NCBI GenBank assembly: GCA_029881835.1
Contig: JAOULV010000049.1
Coordinates: forward strand, 1-7,902
Origin: Rhodospirillaceae bacterium
Lineage (GTDB): Bacteria; Pseudomonadota; Alphaproteobacteria; Rhodospirillales; Magnetovibrionaceae
Direction: 5' to 3'
Length of the DNA: 7,902 nucleotides
The notes under the pieces are model-generated. The model was not told the DNA's origin. It saw only the letters and a program-made list of their open reading frames with translations, and searched no databases. Below, one piece after another: positions 1 through 5,804 of the stretch (position 1 is the first letter of the stretch; each line of letters opens with the position of its first letter). Both the position numbers and the translations under genes were made by a program.

Positions 1-1268
1 GGTTTAAGCTTGATAATGGTCTTGATGTGGTGGTTATTTCCAATCACCGTTCACCGGTTGTAATGCAGATGATTTGGTACAAGGTGGGATCAATCGATGA
101 ACCGCTGGGCAAAAGCGGAATTGCCCATTTGCTTGAACATCTAATGTTTAAAGGAACCGCCAAGCACCCCAATGGTGAATTTTCTAAACTGGTTGCCAGA
201 AACGGCGGTAATGAAAACGCATTTACTTCGTTTGATTACACCGGTTACCACCAAACCGTTGCCAGCGATCGCCTAGAAATGATTATGGAGCTAGAATCCG
301 ATCGCATGACGGGCCTTGTTTTAAGCGAAAAAGATATAGAAACCGAAAGCGACGTAATTTTAGAAGAACGCAGACAGCGCATAGGAAACAACCCTTCGGG
401 CAAGCTTAGGTTAAAAGTTGACGAAAGCCTGTTTCCCAACAATCACCCTTATGGCCGTCCGGTCATTGGCTTAGAAGGCGAGGTCAAATCGGTAACGCGT
501 TCAGACGTTATGGATTTTTATAAAAAATATTACAATCCATCCAATGCGGTGCTGGTTATCGTTGGTGATGTAAGCCCCGAAACGGTGCTGGCTTTGGCAC
601 AAAAATATTATGGCCCAATTCCGGTGGGCAAAACCCCACCGCGACCACAGTTAGGCGCGGTTGATTTGCCAAAATCGCCAGAAGTAACGGTGTATGATGA
701 AAGCGTGCGCCAACCTGCATGGAGCCTAAATATTTTGGCCCCTTCTTTGGGCGAAAGTGGTGGTGCGGCGGTTGCCCCTTATGAAGTGTTGGCGTCCGTG
801 CTGGGTGATGGACCGACTTCGCGCATATATAAAACATTGGTATTGGACGGTGGCAAAGCGGTTGGTGCCGGGGCCAGTTATTCGCCCCATCCTATGGGGC
901 CGGGGAGCTTCGTGTTTTATGCCAGCCCTAAACCGGACATTGATCTAGATATTATTGCCGGCGAGATTAAAACCGAACTTGAAAAATTTATAACAAACGG
1001 CTTCGCCAAAGGCGAGTTAGAGCGGGTTAAAAAACGCATGCTGGCCGAAGCCGTATATGTGCGCGATTCACTTAAATCAGGGGCCTGGGCCATTGGCGGG
1101 GCGCTTGGGGCGGGCCATGGTTTGGATGTGGTGGAACAATGGCCAGATTACATTAAAAATGTAAGCGAAGAAGACGTGATTGCGGCGGCCAAAAAAATAC
1201 AAAATGAAAACCGCCGGGTAACAGCCAAGCTTTTGCCCGCGCAGCAAAATAGCAAGACGGGCGGTTGA
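1..1268 (+). CDS. M16-family zinc metallopeptidase, catalytic subunit (5' end outside window)
   Basis: This is an insulinase/mitochondrial-processing-peptidase type zinc protease of the M16B (PqqL-like) class. The frame is open from base 3, and the residues before the first possible start (GTG at 27) read FKLDNGLDV, the conserved first strand of the family. That GTG is therefore not the true start, and perhaps 30-40 residues, probably including a signal peptide, lie upstream. About 421 residues are visible. The inverted zinc motif HLLEH is encoded at 126-140. The third zinc ligand is probably one of the two Glu in VILEERR (near 363-368), about 76 residues later. The GGNENAFTSFDYTGYH motif is also present. 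The C-terminal half is an M16_C domain with SRIY, but the Arg and Tyr of the usual R/Y pair are replaced by Val (codons at 840 and 861). The next gene starts 2 bases after the stop, so the two are surely co-transcribed. Family assignment is secure; the substrate is unknown. Confidence 0.93.
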   Translation, partial: FKLDNGLDVVVISNHRSPVVMQMIWYKVGSIDEPLGKSGIAHLLEHLMFKGTAKHPNGEFSKLVARNGGNENAFTSFDYTGYHQTVASDRLEMIMELESDRMTGLVLSEKDIETESDVILEERRQRIGNNPSGKLRLKVDESLFPNNHPYGRPVIGLEGEVKSVTRSDVMDFYKKYYNPSNAVLVIVGDVSPETVLALAQKYYGPIPVGKTPPRPQLGAVDLPKSPEVTVYDESVRQPAWSLNILAPSLGESGGAAVAPYEVLASVLGDGPTSRIYKTLVLDGGKAVGAGASYSPHPMGPGSFVFYASPKPDIDLDIIAGEIKTELEKFITNGFAKGELERVKKRMLAEAVYVRDSLKSGAWAIGGALGAGHGLDVVEQWPDYIKNVSEEDVIAAAKKIQNENRRVTAKLLPAQQNSKTGG

Positions 1269-1270
1269 TA

Positions 1271-2593
1271 ATGAAAAATAAATTTATCGCTATTTTATCA
1301 TTCATTTTTGTTGTGACTGTCTTTGCCCCGGCGGGCGCGGTTGAGGTCAAGGAAGTAAAAAGCCAAAGCGGAATTAGTGCATGGCTGATTGAGGACCACG
1401 CCAACCCGGTTATTTCTGTGCGTTTTATGTTCAAAGGCGGCGCGGCCATGGACCCAAATGGCAAAGAAGGGCTGGCAAACATGGTTTCCGCACTGCTTGA
1501 TGAAGGGGCGGGCAACCTTGATAGTCAGGAATTTCAAGCCCGCCTTGAAGATGATGCGATTGTGCTTCACTTTGATGCGGGAAAAGATTCATTTTCCGGC
1601 ACATTTAAAACCTTAAGCCAAAACCTTGAAAGTGCGAGCGAATTATTAAACCTGGCTTTAACCCGGCCCCGGTTTGATATTGAACCAATTGAACGCATGC
1701 GCGCGCAAATATTGGCATCCATTAGGGGTAATATGGCAAAACCGGGAACAAAAGCATTTGATGCGTTATTTACAAAAATGTTTTCCGGTCACGGTTATGG
1801 CCGGCGCAGTGATGGAACGGAAGAAAGTGTTGGCAGCATCAAGCGCCAAGACTTAATCGATTTTCATAAAAATATGCTGGCCAAAAAGAACCTTATAGTT
1901 GGGGTTGCGGGCGATATAACCCCGCAGGAATTAGAAAAGTTTCTTGATGTGGCGTTTGCTCAACTAAGGGATGAACCAAACATAAATAAAGTGCCCGAAA
2001 TAAAAGCAAAGTCGAGCGGTGAGATAAAAATAATAGAAATGGACGTACCGCAAAGCGTAATAGTTTTTGCCAGCCATGGGGTAAAACGCGATGACCCGGA
2101 TTATTATTCGGCCCTTGTCATGAACCATGTGCTGGGCGGCGGTAGCTTTACTTCGCGCCTTTATGACGAAGTGCGTGAAAAAAGGGGGCTTGCCTATTCG
2201 GTATCAACCAACATTTATTCGTTTGATCATGGCGCATTGCTTGTGGGGCAAGCCGGAACCGAAAATTCACGCGCGGGCGAAACCGTAAAAATCATAAAAG
2301 ACGAATGGGAAAAAATGGCCCAAAACGGCGCAAGCGAAGCCGAAGTAGCGAACGCCAAAACATATATTAGCGGGGCGTTTCCTTTAAGGTTTACCTCAAG
2401 CGATGCAATCGCCGGAATATTGGTGGGGATGCAGGCAGATAATTTAGGGCCCAATTATTTGGATAAGCGCAAATCATATATTGATGCGGTTAGCGTTAGT
2501 GATGTTAACAAGGTTGCCAAGCGGCTTTTGCGCCCAGAATTGTTAGATGTTTTTATTGTCGGCCGGTCTGGTGATATATTGTTGGCTAAATAA
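1271..2593 (+). CDS. M16-family peptidase-like protein, non-catalytic partner subunit, secreted
   Basis: This 440-residue protein has the two-domain M16 fold. Residues 1-23 form a signal peptide: Lys at 2 and 4, a hydrophobic core at 5-18, and an AGA cleavage site before VEV. The mature protein should therefore be periplasmic. Where HxxEH should stand (residues 70-74, after GKEGLA) the sequence reads NMVSA, so both zinc His and the catalytic Glu are gone and it cannot hydrolyse peptides alone. The C-terminal domain keeps SFTSRLYDEVREKRGLAYS with the substrate-binding pair R302 and Y309, seven residues apart as in pitrilysin. The upstream M16 protein has the reverse pattern, so the two probably form one enzyme. 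I chose ATG 1271 over TTG 1265 because the TTG overlaps the preceding stop and adds only two residues. The ribosome site (GGCGG upstream) is weak, which fits translational coupling. It resembles the Sphingomonas Sph2681/Sph2682 pair as I recall it. Confidence 0.9.
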   Translation: MKNKFIAILSFIFVVTVFAPAGAVEVKEVKSQSGISAWLIEDHANPVISVRFMFKGGAAMDPNGKEGLANMVSALLDEGAGNLDSQEFQARLEDDAIVLHFDAGKDSFSGTFKTLSQNLESASELLNLALTRPRFDIEPIERMRAQILASIRGNMAKPGTKAFDALFTKMFSGHGYGRRSDGTEESVGSIKRQDLIDFHKNMLAKKNLIVGVAGDITPQELEKFLDVAFAQLRDEPNINKVPEIKAKSSGEIKIIEMDVPQSVIVFASHGVKRDDPDYYSALVMNHVLGGGSFTSRLYDEVREKRGLAYSVSTNIYSFDHGALLVGQAGTENSRAGETVKIIKDEWEKMAQNGASEAEVANAKTYISGAFPLRFTSSDAIAGILVGMQADNLGPNYLDKRKSYIDAVSVSDVNKVAKRLLRPELLDVFIVGRSGDILLAK

Positions 2594-2594
2594 A

Positions 2595-2613
2595 CGCTTT
2601 AAGCCATAAAGCG
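2595..2613 (-). terminator. Small hairpin with U-rich tail at the end of rsmD
   Basis: A perfect 7-base inverted repeat, CGCTTTA (2595-2601) and TAAAGCG (2607-2613), surrounds a 5-base loop. Read on the minus strand it is followed by TTTATTTA, the layout of an intrinsic terminator for the rsmD transcript. Read on the plus strand there is no T run after it, so it would be weak for the M16 genes. The stem has only three G-C pairs and overlaps the last codons and stop of rsmD, which lowers confidence. Confidence 0.42.
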
Positions 2614-3156
2614 GGCAAATATAATTCTGGCCGCGCCGGATTTTTTTTCTTTTATGGTGCTAAATTCTTTAGGCAGTTTTAATTCTTCATCTTTGCCCAC
2701 CTCAATCACCGCAATACTTCCCCGCCTAAACCAGCCATTTGTAACAAGCTGTGCCAGGGCCTGTTCGCTTAGACCCTTGGCGTAGGGCGCATCAAGAAAC
2801 GCAATATCCACCGCGCCATCAGGTGGTGGCGGCGCTTTTTGCGCCAGCGTTGAAATTACCTGGGTGTTTTTTTCTTCACTTAGGGCAGAAATATTTTGTT
2901 TTAAGATAGTGGTGGTTTTTTTATCGCTCTCGATAAATATGCAAAAACTTCCCCCCCGCGATAATGCCTCAAGCCCCAATGCCCCGGTTCCGGCAAAAAT
3001 ATCGGCTATGCGTGCCCCGGTTAATTCAACCCCGTCAATTCCATGGGCCAGAACATTAAATACACTTTCGCGCGCCCGGTCAGATGTGGGCCGGGTGGTT
3101 TGTCCCTTGGGCGCTGAAAGTGGCTTTCCTTTGTGTTTGCCGCCAACTATTCGCAT
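2599..3156 (-). CDS. rsmD: 16S rRNA (guanine(966)-N(2))-methyltransferase RsmD
   Basis: RsmD is a cytoplasmic SAM-dependent enzyme that methylates N2 of G966 in 16S rRNA, in helix 31 near the P site. The 185-residue length is normal for the family. The N-terminal signature RIVGGKHKGKPL is followed by RPTSDRARESVFNVL (residues 22-36), typical of RsmD. SAM-binding motif I is DIFAGTGALGLEALSRG (52-68), and the acidic IESD at 75-78 ends strand 2. The catalytic motif IV, usually DPPY/DPPF, reads DAPY (122-125), an unusual substitution of the first Pro. The start is supported by AGAAGG 10 bases upstream. It is the last gene of a minus-strand operon, 17 bases after rluB, and converges on the M16 pair with only 5 bases between the stops. 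Assignment is confident. Confidence 0.94.
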   Translation of the reverse strand: MRIVGGKHKGKPLSAPKGQTTRPTSDRARESVFNVLAHGIDGVELTGARIADIFAGTGALGLEALSRGGSFCIFIESDKKTTTILKQNISALSEEKNTQVISTLAQKAPPPPDGAVDIAFLDAPYAKGLSEQALAQLVTNGWFRRGSIAVIEVGKDEELKLPKEFSTIKEKKSGAARIIFARFMA

Positions 3157-3166
3157 AATAAAACGG

Positions 3167-3172
3167 CCTTCT
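3167..3172 (-). promoter_or_regulatory. Ribosome binding site of rsmD
   Basis: The minus strand reads AGAAGG, 10 bases before the rsmD ATG, in the 17-base gap after rluB and partly touching its end. It is a good Shine-Dalgarno match and supports the chosen start. Confidence 0.6.
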
Positions 3173-3173
3173 T

Positions 3174-4169
3174 TTAAGATTTTTTCTTCAATCGGGGCTT
3201 AGGAGTGGGCTTGGCCTTGGTCTCGGCCTTAGTCCCGGTCTTAGGCTTGGGCTTTGACTTAAACTTGGCTTTTCTTTTTTCTTTTAATTCTTCATCCAGT
3301 TTTTCTTTGGCCCGTGCCCGGGATTTATCACGCAGTGTTGTTTTGGCTTTTGGTTTTGGTTTGGCCTTGGCCCATCCGGTGCCGCGGGTTTTTTTGGCCA
3401 CGCCATCGGTTGAGCCCGGTTCATCAAAATTTACACCCAATTGGTCAATTAGCATTTTACGTGAAACTTCCATTACCGCACCCCGGGTCAGGTTGCCCAG
3501 TTTAAACGGCCCGTATTCGGTGCGAATAAGGCGGCTTACCTTAAGCCCAAGGTGTTCCAAAACTTTTCTGATTTCCCGGTTTTTGCCTTCGCTCAATGTC
3601 ATGGAAAGCCATGCGTTGGAACCAGTGCGTTTTTCCAAGCTTGCTTCAATGGCACCATAATGAATGCCGTCAACGGTTATGCCTTTTGCCAATGTTTTTA
3701 GTTTTTCATCATCAACATAACCAAAAATGCGAACCCGGTATTTGCGCTTCCATCCGGTTGCGGGCAGTTCCAGCCTGCGCGCCAGTTCACCGTCGTTGGT
3801 CATTAACAACAACCCTTCGGTGTTTAGATCTAACCTGCCAACCGAAATAACCCGGGGTAAATGCTGTGGCATTTTTTGAAAAACCGTGGCCCGGCCCAAA
3901 TCATCCTTGTGGGTGGTAACCAGCCCCGGCGGTTTATGATAGCGCCAGACTTGGGTTTCACTTTTTTTGCCCAACTGGTTGCCGTCAACGCTTATGCGTG
4001 CGGGGTCATCGACAATGGTTGCCGGGGTATCAATGGTTTTACCGTCAACCTTGACCCGGCCTTCCGCTATCCAGCGTTCGCCATCGCGCCTAGAGCAAAG
4101 CCCGGCACGCGCCATGTGTTTTGCCACGCGCTCGCCGGCATTATTGCCACTGGCGGCTTTATCGTTCAT
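3174..4169 (-). CDS. rluB: 23S rRNA pseudouridine synthase, RluB/RsuA family, with long basic tail
   Basis: This enzyme isomerises a uridine to pseudouridine in rRNA. RluB acts at U2605 (E. coli numbering) of the peptidyl transferase region. An S4 RNA-binding domain comes first (residues 13-60: RVAKHMARAGLCSRRDGER, then GRVKVDG). The RsuA-type catalytic domain follows, with HKPPGLVTT (78-86), the catalytic motif GRLDLNTEGLLLMTNDG (111-127, nucleophile D114), KRKYRVRI (141-148) and EGKNREIRKVLEHLGL (194-209). From about residue 258 to 331 the protein is a low-complexity Lys/Pro/Ala/Arg-rich tail with KPKPKAK, KSKPKPK and KAKPTPKPR units, probably disordered and RNA-binding. The start overlaps the stop of the upstream C26 gene as ATGA, implying translational coupling. 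GGAA and AAGG lie 7 and 12 bases upstream. RluB is favoured over RsuA, RluE or RluF from overall motif wording and alphaproteobacterial context, but exact target specificity is inferred. Confidence 0.9.
   Translation of the reverse strand: MNDKAASGNNAGERVAKHMARAGLCSRRDGERWIAEGRVKVDGKTIDTPATIVDDPARISVDGNQLGKKSETQVWRYHKPPGLVTTHKDDLGRATVFQKMPQHLPRVISVGRLDLNTEGLLLMTNDGELARRLELPATGWKRKYRVRIFGYVDDEKLKTLAKGITVDGIHYGAIEASLEKRTGSNAWLSMTLSEGKNREIRKVLEHLGLKVSRLIRTEYGPFKLGNLTRGAVMEVSRKMLIDQLGVNFDEPGSTDGVAKKTRGTGWAKAKPKPKAKTTLRDKSRARAKEKLDEELKEKRKAKFKSKPKPKTGTKAETKAKPTPKPRLKKKS
3177..3396 (-). repeat. Low-complexity, roughly 6-base periodic DNA encoding the RluB tail
   Basis: On the minus strand this stretch encodes alternating Lys-X dipeptides (K-P, K-A, K-T). 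On the plus strand it shows recurring six-base units such as GGCTTG, GCCTTG and GGCCTT, densest at about 3195-3270. The units are imperfect and stay in frame, so this is a degenerate repeat within a gene rather than a separate element. Variation in repeat number between strains would change tail length without breaking the frame. Confidence 0.55.
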
Positions 4170-4927
4170 TCGTCAATTCCGCCTTGTTCGCGCACCCGGG
4201 CATAATCGCGTGCGGCATCGACAAAGGCGGCAAAGATGCGGGTATCAGATTCGGTTATTTCGAATTCCGGATGCCACTGCACGCCTAGGCAAAATGTTTG
4301 CTCGCGCCCTTCGATGCCTTCAATCACGCCGTCAGACGAGCGGGCATTTACAATCAACGGGGCGGGTTCGTCCTTGGCCGCTTGGTGATGCGCGCTGTTA
4401 ACTTCAATTTCATCCTTGCCGATAATATCGTGAAGCAATGTGCCGGGAACAATGCTAACGCTATGGCCGGTTTCGTTGCGCGGGTTTTTTTGTTCGTGTT
4501 CAAGCGGGTTATTGATAGCGTCGGGAATATGCTGAATTAAGGTTCCGCCCAATGCCACATGCAACAATTGCTGGCCACCGCAAATACCCAAAATCGGAAT
4601 ATCCATTTCCAGCGCCCCTTCAAGTAGGGCCATTTCGGCTTCTGTGCGGCTTTCTTTGGGTGATGTTTTTTCATGCACCCCACTTTCGCCGTACATTTCC
4701 GGGCTTATATCGAACGCCCCGCCGGTTATTATCAACCCATCGATATCGTTTAGATACATATCTAACAATTCGGGTTCATGGGTCAGCAAAAACGGCAAGC
4801 CACCCGCCTGCACCACAGAGGTAACGTGATTTTGGCGGATTGCATACCACGGAAACTTGGAATATTCGCCTGCAATATTCCAGTCCATGGTGATGCCGAT
4901 AACCGGGGTCAAAAGATCTGTTGTCAT
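4166..4927 (-). CDS. Peptidase C26 family gamma-glutamyl hydrolase (PuuD-like class I glutamine amidotransferase fold)
   Basis: The 253-residue protein matches the usual length of PuuD-type enzymes (about 250). These are cytoplasmic hydrolases that cleave gamma-glutamyl amide bonds, for example gamma-glutamyl-GABA in putrescine breakdown. The N-terminus PVIGIT begins strand 1. ITGGAFDISPEMYGE (67-81) is the family's oxyanion-side signature. The nucleophile C116 sits in ILGICGGQQLLHVALGG (112-128), and NSAHHQA (177-183) precedes the catalytic dyad H219 and E221 in GVQWHPEF. All triad residues are present, so it should be active. No puu pathway gene is nearby; it heads an operon with rluB and rsmD, so the substrate cannot be read from context and I give no symbol. 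The start ATG at 4927 is the first in frame before strand 1, with AAGGA 13 bases upstream, somewhat far. Divergent to tadA. Confidence 0.88.
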   Translation of the reverse strand: MTTDLLTPVIGITMDWNIAGEYSKFPWYAIRQNHVTSVVQAGGLPFLLTHEPELLDMYLNDIDGLIITGGAFDISPEMYGESGVHEKTSPKESRTEAEMALLEGALEMDIPILGICGGQQLLHVALGGTLIQHIPDAINNPLEHEQKNPRNETGHSVSIVPGTLLHDIIGKDEIEVNSAHHQAAKDEPAPLIVNARSSDGVIEGIEGREQTFCLGVQWHPEFEITESDTRIFAAFVDAARDYARVREQGGIDE

Positions 4928-5003
4928 GGTCTTACGGTAGTCCTTTGTAATGGGTTATGTCCAGCACTTGACGAAAACATTTAAGCGTTCCAAGTTGGCG
5001 CTT
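4928..5003. promoter_or_regulatory. Divergent intergenic region between the C26 operon and tadA
   Basis: This 76-base gap should hold promoters for both directions. On the plus strand TTGACG at 4968-4973 resembles a -35 box, but nothing close to TATAAT stands 16-18 bases later. On the minus strand I see no convincing -35/-10 pair. AAGGA (minus strand, 4941-4945) may be the ribosome site of the C26 gene. The promoter role comes from gene layout, not from strong motifs. Confidence 0.35.
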
Positions 5004-5462
5004 ATGAATAAAGCCAATAACAACTTTATGGAAGCGGCCATGCTTGAGGCCGAAAATGCGTTTGAACGGGGCGAAGTTCCGGTCGGTTGCGTAATTGTCG
5101 ATAGCGAAAGCGGCAAAATAATTGCCCGCACCTCCAACCGCACTGAAGAATTAGATGACCCAACCGCGCACGCCGAAATGCTGGCAATTCGCAATGCCAG
5201 CAAAAATGCCGGTTCGGCCCGCCTGCCCAAGTGCGATATGTATGTTACGCTGGAACCTTGCCCCATGTGCGCCACGGCAATTTCATTTGCCCGTATACGC
5301 CGAGTTTATTTTGGTGCGTATGATCCGAAATCGGGCGGGGTTGACCATGGGCCACGGATATTCGAACAAAGCAGTTGTCATCATAAGCCCGAAGTTTACG
5401 GCGGCATTAGCGAGACCGCATGCGGGGAAATGCTAAAAACTTTTTTTCGACAAAAAAGATAA
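5004..5462 (+). CDS. tadA: tRNA-specific adenosine(34) deaminase TadA
   Basis: TadA is an essential cytoplasmic enzyme that deaminates A34 of tRNA-Arg(ACG) to inosine, allowing one tRNA to read CGU, CGC and CGA. From ATG 5004 it is 152 residues, typical of the family. FMEAAMLEAENAFERGEVPVG (8-28) is the N-terminal helix and first strand. The zinc and catalytic residues are H56 and E58 in PTAHAEMLAIRNA, and C86 and C89 in TLEPCPMCATA. The later block RRVYFGAYDPKSGG is also standard. A longer frame begins at ATG 4950 and adds 18 residues that do not resemble the family, so I prefer 5004. ATG 5028 is also possible. None has a clear Shine-Dalgarno, so the start is the uncertain part. It is monocistronic here, divergent from the C26-rluB-rsmD operon, and its stop is 2 bases from the stop of the convergent DUF1244 gene. 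Confidence 0.93.
   Translation: MNKANNNFMEAAMLEAENAFERGEVPVGCVIVDSESGKIIARTSNRTEELDDPTAHAEMLAIRNASKNAGSARLPKCDMYVTLEPCPMCATAISFARIRRVYFGAYDPKSGGVDHGPRIFEQSSCHHKPEVYGGISETACGEMLKTFFRQKR
5440..5458 (-). terminator. Possible A/T hairpin terminator between tadA and the DUF1244 gene
   Basis: CTTTTTT (5440-5446) and AAAAAAG (5452-5458) form a 7-base inverted repeat around a 5-base loop inside the last codons of tadA. On the minus strand it is followed by TTTTTAGC, so it could end the purD-DUF1244 transcript. The stem has one G-C pair only and would be weak. It may simply reflect Lys and Phe codons. Confidence 0.25.
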
Positions 5463-5464
5463 GT

Positions 5465-5782
5465 TTATTTATGCCCGCTGATGGCCGAATGTAATGGTTT
5501 GGTTTCTTCGAACATTTTTAACTGTTCATCGCTGGCTTTGGTTTGATGGTTTTTCTTCCATTCATCGATTGTCATGCCATAAACCGACTGAATAGCGTCA
5601 TCTTTTGTTAATTCCGCGCCTTGGGTTTCGGCTGCTTCAAGCAACCATTTATAAAGGCAGTTACGGCAAAACCCCGCCAAGTTCATTAAATCGATGTTTT
5701 GCACATCTTTGCGGTGTTGCAGGTGTTTAACAAGGCTACGCCATGCGGCGGCCTCAAGTTTATCTTGGGTCGCGTTGTCCAT
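5465..5782 (-). CDS. DUF1244 family protein
   Basis: This is a small 105-residue soluble protein with no signal peptide or membrane segment. It matches DUF1244, a family mostly seen in proteobacteria, by the block DVQNIDLMNLAGFCRNCLYKW (residues 26-46) and by YGMTIDEWKKNHQ (68-80). The CRNC motif (C39, C42) is the family hallmark; it could bind a metal or form a disulfide, but no function is established to my knowledge. The start has a strong site, AAGGA, 8 bases upstream. It lies 22 bases downstream of purD on the same strand, with no terminator between, so it is probably read on the purD transcript. The last 15 residues or so after the conserved helix are variable and end in HK. Confidence 0.87.
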   Translation of the reverse strand: MDNATQDKLEAAAWRSLVKHLQHRKDVQNIDLMNLAGFCRNCLYKWLLEAAETQGAELTKDDAIQSVYGMTIDEWKKNHQTKASDEQLKMFEETKPLHSAISGHK

Positions 5783-5790
5783 TTTTATTT

Positions 5791-5795
5791 TCCTT
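5791..5795 (-). promoter_or_regulatory. Ribosome binding site of the DUF1244 gene
   Basis: The minus strand reads AAGGA, 8 bases before the ATG, within the 22-base gap after purD. It is one of the best Shine-Dalgarno matches in the window and indicates independent translation initiation on a shared transcript. Confidence 0.65.
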
Positions 5796-5804
5796 GAACC
5801 TCGG

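Noticed and set aside
1265..1270. TTG at 1265 as start of the second M16 gene
   Set aside because: It overlaps the preceding TGA and adds only two residues before an ATG that begins a clean signal peptide (MKNKF...).
1153..1515. 120-residue minus-strand frame across the junction of the two M16 genes
   Set aside because: It is antisense to two well-supported genes and shows no recognisable domain or ribosome site.
3205..3660. 151-residue plus-strand open frame opposite rluB
   Set aside because: It is the complement of the Lys/Pro-rich RluB tail and catalytic domain. Its Leu/Ala/Gly/Phe-rich text mirrors the repeats and resembles no family; the rluB frame is clearly coding.
3861..4401. Plus-strand frames opposite rluB and the C26 gene
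   Set aside because: Both template genes are complete with catalytic motifs, and the plus-strand translations have no family features.
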